Below the pieces are notes generated by a model. That model searched no databases. It saw nothing but the letters and a program-made list of their open reading frames with translations, and was not told the DNA's origin. A program made the translations under genes and the position numbers. A stretch of DNA of 55,888 bases, taken from assembly GCA_030037815.1 (NCBI GenBank), contig JASHPZ010000011.1:1-55888 (forward strand). Reading direction: 5' to 3'. This stretch comes from Thermoplasmata archaeon (GTDB taxonomy: Archaea; Thermoplasmatota; Thermoplasmata; Lutacidiplasmatales; UBA184). Positions 16,992 through 25,167 of this stretch are shown one piece after another. Each line of letters opens with the position of its first letter. Position 1 is the first letter of the stretch.

Positions 16992-18625
16992 GGCTCCGCC
17001 GGCGGCTCGGCGGGGAGCTCCTGTTCCTCCTCCCGGCACTCGCGTTCGGGGTGCTGTTCGCGCTCCTCCCCGCCGTCGCGCTGTTCGCCCGCTCCTGGTC
17101 CGATGTGGGCGGACTCCCGGGCTGGGAGGCGATCCTCCGTGACCCGCTGAACCGGCTCGCCCTCCAGAACTCGTTCGGGCAGGGCGCGCTCTCCGCGGCG
17201 CTGGCGGTCGGCCTCGGCTACCCCGTCGGGCTGTTCGTCGGCCGGTACCGCTGGCCGGGTCGGTCGGCGCTCCGGTCGGTGCTCCTCGTCCCGTTCCTGC
17301 TCCCCAGCCTCGTGGTCGTCCTCGGCGTCCTCGACCTGTTCGGTCCCGCCGGTCTCCTGAGCGGACCCGTCCCCGCGCTCGCGTCGTTCGGACGTGGGAT
17401 TCCGGGAATCGTTGCCGCGAACCTCGTGTTCAACGTCCCGATCGTGGTCCTGTTCACGGCCGCCGGATGCGACGCCGCGGCGCCCGAGCTCGAGGAGGCG
17501 GTGCGCACGCTCGGCGGGAACCCCCGACGGGCGTACCGGGATGCGTGGGGACCGTCGACCTGGGTCGGGGCGGCCGCCGGAGGTCTACTCACGTTCCTCT
17601 TCTCCGCGCTCTCCTTCGCCCCACCGCTCCTCCTGTGCGGCACGCGCTGCTACACGGTCGAAGCGCGCGTCTACTCGCTCGACTCGATCCTGCTGGCGCC
17701 GGACGCGGCGGGCCTGCTCGCGCTCACTGCCGTGCTGGTCTTCCTCGTCCCGACCGCGCTCTACCTCCTGCTCCTCGGCCGGCTCCGCGCGCAGCCGGGC
17801 CGCGCGCGGCGGACCCTGCCCCGGGTTCCCTGGCGTTCTCCCGTCGCGGTCGCGCTGGCCGCGGTCACGGCCGCGGTCGTCGTCGCGGAGGGCGCCGTGC
17901 TCGCGGCGGTCCTCTACCGCACGGTCGTTCCGTCCGACGGGGCCGCGGCGGGGACCGCCTGGTCGTCGCTGTTCAGCGGCACGACCGCCCAGCGGCTCGG
18001 AATCTCGGTTCCCGGCGCGATCCTCAATACGCTCGCGTTCGCCGTGGCCGCGAGCGCGATCACGGTCCTCCTGGGGATCGCGGCGGGCCACGCGGTCGCC
18101 CGGCGGCCCGGACGCGCGCGCCTGGTCGGCCTCGCGCTGTTCGTGCCGCTGCTCGTGTCGCCGGTCGTCCTCGCGATCGCGGTGGCGACGTTCTGGCGCC
18201 CGATCCTTGGGGGAGTCTCGACCACCTGGGTCCTCGTCATCGCGAGCCAGACGGTCCTGGCGATCCCGTTCGCGATCCAGTCGATCGAGATTCCGCTCGC
18301 GAGCCTTGGCCGCGGTCCGGCCGAGGCGGCGCGCGCGCTCGGAGCGAGTCCGTGGGTCGCGTTCCTGGACGCCGACCTGCCCCGGGTCCGCCAGGGCCTC
18401 GCGACGGCCGGACTGTTCGCGTTCGCCCTCGGCCTCGGCGAGTTCACGGCGACCAACTTTCTCGTGACGGGCGCGGGAGGATTCACCACCCTACCCGTCG
18501 CGCTGTACACCCTGCAGAGCGCGCGGCTCGGAGCCGCGGCGGACGCGGCCGCCGGACTGTTGCTCCTCCTCAGCCTCGCGGTGTTCCTCGTCCTGTCGCT
18601 CGGAGGTCGTCGTGTCGAACTCTGA
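16958..18625 (+). CDS. thiP: Thiamine ABC transporter, permease (fused double domain)
   Basis: Inner-membrane channel of 555 aa made of two permease halves, each with about six TM helices and an EAA loop for the ATPase: EEAVRTLGGNPRRAYRDAWG in the first half and AEAARALGASPWVAFLDADL in the second. Fused halves are usual for ThiP. ATG 16958 (34-nt overlap with thiB) is given; GTG 16970 is equally possible. The frame upstream inside thiB is not coding. It overlaps thiQ by 14 nt. Confidence 0.87.
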   Translation: MGQPVARDLRLRLRRRLGGELLFLLPALAFGVLFALLPAVALFARSWSDVGGLPGWEAILRDPLNRLALQNSFGQGALSAALAVGLGYPVGLFVGRYRWPGRSALRSVLLVPFLLPSLVVVLGVLDLFGPAGLLSGPVPALASFGRGIPGIVAANLVFNVPIVVLFTAAGCDAAAPELEEAVRTLGGNPRRAYRDAWGPSTWVGAAAGGLLTFLFSALSFAPPLLLCGTRCYTVEARVYSLDSILLAPDAAGLLALTAVLVFLVPTALYLLLLGRLRAQPGRARRTLPRVPWRSPVAVALAAVTAAVVVAEGAVLAAVLYRTVVPSDGAAAGTAWSSLFSGTTAQRLGISVPGAILNTLAFAVAASAITVLLGIAAGHAVARRPGRARLVGLALFVPLLVSPVVLAIAVATFWRPILGGVSTTWVLVIASQTVLAIPFAIQSIEIPLASLGRGPAEAARALGASPWVAFLDADLPRVRQGLATAGLFAFALGLGEFTATNFLVTGAGGFTTLPVALYTLQSARLGAAADAAAGLLLLLSLAVFLVLSLGGRRVEL

Positions 18626-19628
18626 GCCCCTTCTCTCGGTCGAGCGCCTGGACGCCGCGTGGGACGGGGTCCCGGTCCTGCGGGGGGTGTCGTTCGACCT
18701 GGGCGCCCGCGAGCTCCTCGCCCTGCTCGGTCCGAACGGCAGCGGGAAGACGACGCTGCTCCGCTGCCTCCTCGGGCTCGAAGCTCCGACCGCGGGCACC
18801 GTCCGGCTCGCCGGTCGACCCGTCGACGGGGTCCCGGTGCACCGCCGCGGGATCGGCTGGATGCCGCAGGATGCGGCGCTGTTCCCGCGGCGGACCGTCC
18901 TCGAGAACATCGCCTACGCGCCGCTCCTCCAGGGGCGCTCCGATGCGGAGGCCCGCGAGGAGGTCGCCCGCCTCGTGACGCTGCTGCGCCTGGAGGGGTT
19001 CGAGGACCGCGCCCCGCACCAGCTCTCCGGCGGCGAGCGCCAGCGGGTCGCGCTCGCGCGCACGCTCGCCGCGCGGCCGCGGGTCGTCCTGCTCGACGAA
19101 CCGTTCGCCGCGATCGACTTGGAGCTCCGGACCGAACTGCGGACGGACTTCCGCCGCGTCCTGCGCGAGCTCGGCATGGCCGCCGTCCACGTCACGCACG
19201 ACCGCGAGGAGGGGATGTTCCTCGGTGACCGGGTCGGGCTCCTCGTCGACGGGGTGCTCGAGATCGTGGGACGTCCGGACGACGTCTACCGGCACCCTCC
19301 GTCGGAGCGGTCCGCCCGGCTCCTCGGGTACAACGTCTGGGCTGAGGGCCCCGGCCGCATCGCCGTGCACCCGAGCGACCTCCGCGTGGTCGCCGCGTCG
19401 ACCGGCCGCCGCAACGCGACCGTGACCGACTCGGGCTCGGCGGGGCCGGATCGCCTGACGGTGCTCGCGCTGGACGATGGGACGCGGGTGGACGTCCGCG
19501 AACGCGCCGAAGTCCCCCCCCGGCCGCACGGCAGCGTCGCGGGCCTCGACTGGGACCGCGCGGTCGAACTCCCGCCGCGGGCGCGACCCAAAGAGCCCAA
19601 GAGCGCGGGGCCGGTCGGTTCCCCATGA
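18612..19628 (+). CDS. thiQ: Thiamine ABC transporter, ATP-binding protein
   Basis: ATPase of 338 aa driving thiamine import. Walker A GPNGSGKTT at 40-48, Q-loop MPQDAALF, signature LSGGERQ at 138-144, Walker B VVLLDEP at 158-164, switch His in HVTHDREE. After the ATPase core there is a C-terminal extension of about 110 residues (from RLLGYNVWAEGPGRIAVHP) resembling the regulatory TOBE-like part of sulfate/iron-type ATPases, longer than ThiQ of proteobacteria. Starts at GTG 18612 inside thiP. Its TGA overlaps the aconitase ATG (ATGA). Confidence 0.87.
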   Translation: MSNSEPLLSVERLDAAWDGVPVLRGVSFDLGARELLALLGPNGSGKTTLLRCLLGLEAPTAGTVRLAGRPVDGVPVHRRGIGWMPQDAALFPRRTVLENIAYAPLLQGRSDAEAREEVARLVTLLRLEGFEDRAPHQLSGGERQRVALARTLAARPRVVLLDEPFAAIDLELRTELRTDFRRVLRELGMAAVHVTHDREEGMFLGDRVGLLVDGVLEIVGRPDDVYRHPPSERSARLLGYNVWAEGPGRIAVHPSDLRVVAASTGRRNATVTDSGSAGPDRLTVLALDDGTRVDVRERAEVPPRPHGSVAGLDWDRAVELPPRARPKEPKSAGPVGSP

Positions 19629-22291
19629 GCGCCCAGCCTCCGCCCGAGACCGTGGATCGGATCGCCGTCGGGTCGGCCGAATGGAACGTCGTGCGGCCGG
19701 AGCGCCTCGCCGGGGTCGACCCCGCCCGTTGGGCCCGCCGTCCGCGCACCGTGCGCGTCCTGCTCGAGAACATCGTCCGCCACTTCGACCCCGCGCGGTG
19801 CGACCTCGCGTCCGTCCGCGCGCTCGCGAACGGCGCGTCGGTGCCGCCCGAGACGGAGTTCGCGTTCTACCCGGAGCGCGTGCTCCTCCAGGATTTCACC
19901 GGGATCCCGGTCCTGGTCGACCTCGCCACCCTCCGCAGCGCGGCCGGCGCCCACGGGGTCCGGCCGGAACGGATCAACCCGACCGTCCCGGTCGACCTGA
20001 TCGTCGACCACTCGGTCCAGGTCGACTCGTTCGGCTCGCCCCGCTCGCTCCTCGTGAACCTCGACCACGAGTACGAGCGCAACGGGGAACGGTACCGGTT
20101 CCTCCGCTGGGCGAAGGGCGCCTACGAGAACCTCAAGATCGTCCCGCCCGGGAACGGGATCTGCCACCAGGTGAACCTGGAGCACCTCGCGACCGTCGTG
20201 GTCGGCGGTCCCTCCGGCGGCTTCGCCTACCCGGACACGCTGATCGGCACCGACTCCCACACAACGATGGTGAACGGCGTCGCCGTCCTCGGCTGGGGGG
20301 TCGGCGGGATCGAGGCCGAGGCGGTCCTCCTCGGCGAGCCGTACTACCTCGGACGGCCGGAGGTCGTCGGCGTCGAGCTGTCGGGACGGCTCCCGGACGG
20401 CGCGACCGCGACCGACCTCGTCCTGACGGTCACCCGCCGCCTCCGCGAGAAGGGCGTCGTCGACAAGTTCGTCGAGTTCTTCGGCCCGGGCGTCGCGCAC
20501 CTCTCCGTCCCGGACCGCGCGACGATCTCGAACATGTGCCCCGAGTACGGGGCGACCGCCGCGCTGTTCCCGATCGACGCCGGCACGATCGACTACCTCC
20601 GCAGCACCGGGCGCTCGGACGCGGACGTCGAGCGGGTCGCGGCGTACGCGCGCGCGACCGGGCTGTGGGGCGCCCCCGCGCCCGGGTCGGTCGACTACGA
20701 CGACGTGCTCGTCCTCGACCTCGCGACCGTCGTGCCGAGCGTCTCGGGACCCCGCAACCCCGAGGAGAGCGTCGCGCTGGCCGACGCCCCCGCGTCGTTC
20801 CGGAAGGGGCTCTCCGCCTACCGCGCCGGTCGGCCGGCCGCCGCGAACGGGAACGGCTCCGTCGTGCACGACGGGTCGGTCGTCATCGCGGCGATCACGA
20901 GCTGCACGAACACGTCGAACCCGTCCGTGATGGTCGGCGCGGGCCTGATCGCGAAGCGGGCGGTCGAGCTCGGCCTGTCGGTTCCCTCGTACGTCAAGAC
21001 GTCCCTCGCCCCGGGTTCGAAGGTCGTCACGGCGTACCTCGAACGGGCGGGGCTCCTCCCGTACCTCGACCGGCTGGGGTTCGAACTGGTCGGCTACGGG
21101 TGCACGACGTGCATCGGCAACTCGGGCCCGCTGCCGCCCGAGGTCGACCGCGCCGTCCAGGCGGGCGACCTCTACGTCGCCGCCGTCCTGAGCGGCAACC
21201 GGAACTTCGAGGCCCGCATCCACAACCGCGTGCGGGCGAACTACCTCGCCTCTCCGATGCTCGTGGTCGCGTACGCCCTCGCGGGACGGATGGACGTCGA
21301 CCTGACGCGGGAGCCGCTCGGAGTCCGGGCCGACGGGACGCCCGTCTACCTGAGGGAGCTCTGGCCGAAGCCGGAGGAGGTCGCCGCCCTGGTCGACCGG
21401 TCGCTCGACCCGGGGATGTTCCGCGACAAGTACCGGGCGATCGAGGTCGGCGACCCCCACTGGGAGGCGCTCGACGTCCCCGCAGGGCTCGACTACCCGT
21501 GGTCGGCGGCGTCCACGTACCTCGCCGAGGCGCCGTACCTCGAATTGCCGCCGCCGATGCTCCCCGACCACGGGAAGCTGGTGGCCGGCGCGCGCGCGCT
21601 GCTCGTGGTCGGCGACAAGGTGTCGACCGACCACATCTCGCCCGCGGGCGAGATCCCCGTCGATTCTCCCGCGGGCAAGTACCTCGCGGCGCACGGCGTC
21701 GCGCCGGCCGACTTCAACACCTACGGCGCCCGACGGGGGCACCACGAGGTGCTCGTCCGCGGCACGTTCGCGAACGTGCGCCTGAAGAACGCGCTCGCCG
21801 CCCCGAAGGAGGGCGGCGTCACGGTCCACCTCCCGAGCGGCGACCCGATGACGGTCTACGACGCCGCGGAGCGGTACCGGACGGACGGGACGCCGCTCCT
21901 CGTGTTTGCGGGCAAGAGCTACGGCCAGGGCAGCTCGCGCGACTGGGCCGCGAAGGGCCCGCGGCTCCTCGGCGTGCGCGCGGTCCTCGCGGAGAGCTAC
22001 GAGCGGATCCACCGGACGAACCTGGTCGAGATGGGCGTGCTGCCGCTCCAGTTCCGGCCCGGCGAGTCGCTCGCCGCCCACGGGCTGACGGGCCGCGAGA
22101 CGTTCGCGCTCGCGATCCCGGGCGGCGGGGACCTGGCGCCGAACGGGACCGTCGAGGTGACGGCGCGGGCGGACGACGGCCACACGACGACGTTCTCGGT
22201 CCGCATCCGCCTCAATTCGGCGGTCGAGCTCGAGTACTACCGGGCCGGCGGCGTCCTGCCGTACGTCATGGCGCACCGGTTCGCGGCCTAG
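19625..22291 (+). CDS. acnA: Aconitate hydratase A
   Basis: Interconverts citrate and isocitrate in the TCA cycle. The 888-aa protein has the [4Fe-4S] cysteines Cys427 (TSCTNTSNPSVM), Cys493 and Cys496 (GCTTCIGNSGPL), the N-terminal IGTDSHTTMVNG, and the swivelling C-terminal domain with GDKVSTDHISPAG and GKSYGQGSSRDWAAKGP. Length and order match the AcnA/IRP1 group. Its ATG overlaps the thiQ stop by 4 nt and there is no separate TATA box, so it appears to be in the TPP-riboswitch transcript. Its TAG shares a CTAG with the stop of the opposing methyltransferase gene. Confidence 0.95.
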   Translation: MSAQPPPETVDRIAVGSAEWNVVRPERLAGVDPARWARRPRTVRVLLENIVRHFDPARCDLASVRALANGASVPPETEFAFYPERVLLQDFTGIPVLVDLATLRSAAGAHGVRPERINPTVPVDLIVDHSVQVDSFGSPRSLLVNLDHEYERNGERYRFLRWAKGAYENLKIVPPGNGICHQVNLEHLATVVVGGPSGGFAYPDTLIGTDSHTTMVNGVAVLGWGVGGIEAEAVLLGEPYYLGRPEVVGVELSGRLPDGATATDLVLTVTRRLREKGVVDKFVEFFGPGVAHLSVPDRATISNMCPEYGATAALFPIDAGTIDYLRSTGRSDADVERVAAYARATGLWGAPAPGSVDYDDVLVLDLATVVPSVSGPRNPEESVALADAPASFRKGLSAYRAGRPAAANGNGSVVHDGSVVIAAITSCTNTSNPSVMVGAGLIAKRAVELGLSVPSYVKTSLAPGSKVVTAYLERAGLLPYLDRLGFELVGYGCTTCIGNSGPLPPEVDRAVQAGDLYVAAVLSGNRNFEARIHNRVRANYLASPMLVVAYALAGRMDVDLTREPLGVRADGTPVYLRELWPKPEEVAALVDRSLDPGMFRDKYRAIEVGDPHWEALDVPAGLDYPWSAASTYLAEAPYLELPPPMLPDHGKLVAGARALLVVGDKVSTDHISPAGEIPVDSPAGKYLAAHGVAPADFNTYGARRGHHEVLVRGTFANVRLKNALAAPKEGGVTVHLPSGDPMTVYDAAERYRTDGTPLLVFAGKSYGQGSSRDWAAKGPRLLGVRAVLAESYERIHRTNLVEMGVLPLQFRPGESLAAHGLTGRETFALAIPGGGDLAPNGTVEVTARADDGHTTTFSVRIRLNSAVELEYYRAGGVLPYVMAHRFAA

Positions 22292-23064
22292 TCGCGCCGC
22301 GGCCCGAGCGTGTCCGCCCGCCAGTGGGCGAGGACGTGGCGCTCCCGGACGCGCCGGGTCCGGTCGCCGAGCCGGTCGGCGACCTCGGCGACGGCCGCGA
22401 GCAGCACTTCGGGCGGTACGCGCTCGAACTGGCGGGACGCGAGCCGGCGCACGCTCTCGAGCGGCTCGGTGAGCGGTCTCGTCCGCTCCCGGTCGAACAG
22501 CACCGCGAGGTCCGAGGGAGGGAGTTCCTCGAGGAACCGACCCTCCCAGGCGCGAATATTCCGCAGCCGGGGCTGCTCGACCCCGCGTCGCCGCAGTGCG
22601 TCCACGAGGAGGGGCGTCGCATCGTCTTCGGGCGGACATGGGGGGTCCGCGGGGTCGGCCGGGCTCAGGAGTGCGAAGGCGCCGTGCCGCCCGACCCGGA
22701 CCGACTCGGAGAGCGCTCGGGGCGCGTCGGGGAGCAACTGGAGCACGTGCACGAACAAGACGCCGTCGACGGCGCCGTCGCGGAACGGGAGCGCCTCGGC
22801 GCTCCCCTGCAGCAGGCGGGCGACGCCTTTCGCCCGCGCCCGTGCGAGCATCGGGCGGGCGGCGTCGATCCCCACGACCGCAAGGCCCCGGGCGGTGAGC
22901 GGCGCGGCCACGCGGCCGGTACCGACCCCGACCTCGAGGAGCGCCGGGCCGGCTCGCTCGCGGAGACGGGCGGCGAGGGCGTCCACCGCCTCCTCGGGAA
23001 GCGGGTCGCGCGTCGCGTCGTACGCCTCCGCGATCCGCCCGAAGAACGTCGCCGGGTCGCTCAC
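22288..23064 (-). CDS. Class I SAM-dependent methyltransferase
   Basis: Methyltransferase of 258 aa of the UbiE/methyltransf-11 type. It starts with the typical FGRIAEAYDATRDPLP, motif I is LLEVGVGTGRVAAPL, motif II VVGIDAARPML and motif IV region AVDGVLFVHVLQLLPD. The target is unknown. Starts at GTG 23064, overlapping the MFS transporter stop (GTGA), so the pair is probably an export-and-modification unit. The last 100 residues (LRNIRAWEGRFLEELPPS onward) form an extra helical part seen in small-molecule methyltransferases. Confidence 0.82.
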   Translation of the reverse strand: MSDPATFFGRIAEAYDATRDPLPEEAVDALAARLRERAGPALLEVGVGTGRVAAPLTARGLAVVGIDAARPMLARARAKGVARLLQGSAEALPFRDGAVDGVLFVHVLQLLPDAPRALSESVRVGRHGAFALLSPADPADPPCPPEDDATPLLVDALRRRGVEQPRLRNIRAWEGRFLEELPPSDLAVLFDRERTRPLTEPLESVRRLASRQFERVPPEVLLAAVAEVADRLGDRTRRVRERHVLAHWRADTLGPRRD

Positions 23065-24347
23065 TTCGGCACCGGTGCGGCCCCCACGACGACCACTTCC
23101 GGGGTCGGTCCCGGCGGGACGTCGAGCGTGAGGCGCCGCAGGAACGGGAGGAGGAGCCCGACCGCCCCGACCGCGGAGATCCCGAGGGCGACGCCGTAGC
23201 CGGCGGTCGCCGGCGGGGCCGTGCTGACGAGCGCGCCGAGCGCGACCGCGCCGGCCGAGCTCGCGATGCCGGGGAGCAGGTAGAGGTTCGAGATCGCCCG
23301 GCCCAGGAGTCCGGGCGGGCTCACCGTCTGCTGGTAGGCGTAGACGATCGTCGCCGGGACTCCGCCGGCCCACCCGGCGAGGAACCAGGCGAGGGCGCTC
23401 GGCGCGAGGACGGGAGCGACCGCGACGCCGAGCGCGATCGCGGCCCCCTCCGCCATCACGGCGCCCGCGATCAGCGGGCCGAGCCGGCGCCGGGGGTTCA
23501 GTCGGGAGATGAGGAGGCCGGCGACCACGGCGCCGAGGATCTCGGACGTGAACAGGATCCCGTAGGCGGTGGTCGGGTGCGCGAAGCGGCGGCTCGCGAA
23601 CAGCTCGATCAGGAGCGGCGGCGCCGCGCTGAAGAACGTGGTCGCGGCGAAGAACCCGGCGAGCCTGAGGAGCGGGCGTCCCTCCGGCCGGGCTAGCCAG
23701 CGCCAGCCGTCGCGGAAGCTGCGCCACAGGTTCCGCTCCGGGGACGGCTCCGCGAGGATCCGTACGGGCACGAGGAGCACGGCGGCCAGTCCGAGGAGCG
23801 CCGCGAACAGGAACGCGCTTCCCTCCGGTCCGACCAGGAGGAGGAACACCGCGCCAATCGAGTACCCCGCGATCGAGCTCGACCCCTGCGTCGCGGCCGC
23901 GAGGCCGTTCGCGCGGACGAGGCTCTCGCGGGGGAGGAGCGTCGGGGGGACCGTCTGGTTGACGGTCCACCAGAAGTCGTCCATCAGGCTCATCGCCGCG
24001 ACCGCGGCGAGCAGCGCGGGGATCGTCAGGACGTGCGCCCGTAGCGCGAGGCCGACCGCGACCGCGATCGCCCCCTCGGCGGGCAGGACCACCTGGTAGA
24101 TCTTCTTCCGGTCGCGGACGCGGTCGACGAACGGGCCCGCGACCGACGTCGACGCCCAGATCGCCGCCTGCACGAAGATGACGAGCGCGGAGTCGAAGAT
24201 CGACCCCGAGACCTGGTAGGCGAGCCAGATGACCGCGATCGACCAGGCGCTGAATCCGAGGAGCGCGGACGTCTCGGCCGTCAACCAGAGGACGTACGCG
24301 CGGTGGCGGAGGAGGCCCCGGATCCCGAGGTCGCGCGGCGCCGCCAC
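23061..24347 (-). CDS. Major facilitator superfamily transporter
   Basis: About 428 aa with 12 predicted membrane helices in two halves; DRVRDRKKIYQ lies in the cytoplasmic loop between helices 2 and 3, the position of the MFS A motif. The substrate is unknown; the EntS-like MFS_3 exporters are the closest type I recognise. The start is uncertain: GTG 24347 is about 27 nt after a weak box ATTTGC on the minus strand, GTG 24359 or TTG 24374 would add 4 or 9 residues. Coupled to the methyltransferase by a 4-nt overlap. Confidence 0.8.
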   Translation of the reverse strand: MAAPRDLGIRGLLRHRAYVLWLTAETSALLGFSAWSIAVIWLAYQVSGSIFDSALVIFVQAAIWASTSVAGPFVDRVRDRKKIYQVVLPAEGAIAVAVGLALRAHVLTIPALLAAVAAMSLMDDFWWTVNQTVPPTLLPRESLVRANGLAAATQGSSSIAGYSIGAVFLLLVGPEGSAFLFAALLGLAAVLLVPVRILAEPSPERNLWRSFRDGWRWLARPEGRPLLRLAGFFAATTFFSAAPPLLIELFASRRFAHPTTAYGILFTSEILGAVVAGLLISRLNPRRRLGPLIAGAVMAEGAAIALGVAVAPVLAPSALAWFLAGWAGGVPATIVYAYQQTVSPPGLLGRAISNLYLLPGIASSAGAVALGALVSTAPPATAGYGVALGISAVGAVGLLLPFLRRLTLDVPPGPTPEVVVVGAAPVPK

Positions 24348-24390
24348 GGTCCCGCGCACCCGCGCGCGGGGCAAATCCTTGGCGACGGGC

Positions 24391-25077
24391 TCACGCCGAC
24401 TTCTCGACCGGCCGCCCGAGCGGGCTCGCGAGCGAGAGTTTCGACAGGTCGACCAGCCCGGCGAACAGCATCAGGATGCCGATGAACTCCGCGTAGTAGA
24501 GGACCACCGGGAACGACGCGATGTAGAACGCGCCGCCGGCGCCCAGCACGGACGCGCCCGCGACCATCAGGAGCCCGCGCCAGCGGAACGACTTCTTGAG
24601 CGACAGGACTGCCGCCGTCAGCAGCACGACCGTCGCGGGAACGGTGACGAACGAGGAGAGGACGAGGAGGAGGACGGGCGGGTTCCCCGAGATGATGCCC
24701 CGCACCACCATCGTGTCGGGCATCGGCGTCGTGAAGCTGAACAGGGCGACCACGCCCGAGGCGGCGATTGTGTACGCGGCGTACCCCCGCTCGAAGCCGG
24801 GGCGGTGGAACGCGTGGGCGGAGCCGAGGGAGAGCACGCCGACGATCGCGGCGGAGAAGAAGACGTAGAACTGGAGGAGGACGCTCGAGACGACGCCGAC
24901 GTAGGCGACCAGCTCGACGCCCATCGCGGCGGTGCCGAATCCGAGTCCGACCCCCCACGCGAGCTGGGCGGTCGACCGCGTCTGCGCGAACTTCACGAAC
25001 CCGCGGGCCGACAGGATCCCCAGGGCGAGCCCGAGCAGTCCGAGCGAGCTGGCGATCCCGTACCCGACGGCGTCCAT
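24391..25077 (-). CDS. Seven-TM membrane protein of unknown function
   Basis: A 228-aa protein that is almost entirely membrane-embedded, with about seven hydrophobic helices and short loops (for example WGVGLGFGTAAMGVELVAYV and SVLLQFYVFFSAAIVGVLSL). The topology recalls rhodopsin-like or 7TM sensory input domains, but the last helix (GILMLFAGLVDLS) has no retinal-binding Lys and no signalling domain follows. No enzyme motif is seen. It lies between the MFS gene and a surface protein on the same strand; GATAATC (complement, near 25112-25118) may be its promoter. Confidence 0.6.
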   Translation of the reverse strand: MDAVGYGIASSLGLLGLALGILSARGFVKFAQTRSTAQLAWGVGLGFGTAAMGVELVAYVGVVSSVLLQFYVFFSAAIVGVLSLGSAHAFHRPGFERGYAAYTIAASGVVALFSFTTPMPDTMVVRGIISGNPPVLLLVLSSFVTVPATVVLLTAAVLSLKKSFRWRGLLMVAGASVLGAGGAFYIASFPVVLYYAEFIGILMLFAGLVDLSKLSLASPLGRPVEKSA

Positions 25078-25167
25078 CGACGGTGCCTCGAGCCCTACCG
25101 GGCTGCGCCTGATTATCCTCCGTTCGTTCGTACTGGGGATCTCCCCCAGGCCGCAGCGGCGGACCTC

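Noticed and set aside
19286-22639. A 1117-codon open frame antisense to aconitase and thiQ
   Set aside because: It is Arg/Gly/Asp-biased with no domain, and mirrors codon bias of the well-supported acnA; in 70% GC DNA long antisense frames are expected.
24391-25077. A microbial rhodopsin
   Set aside because: Seven helices are present but the last helix lacks the retinal-binding lysine and the proton-path residues are not recognisable.
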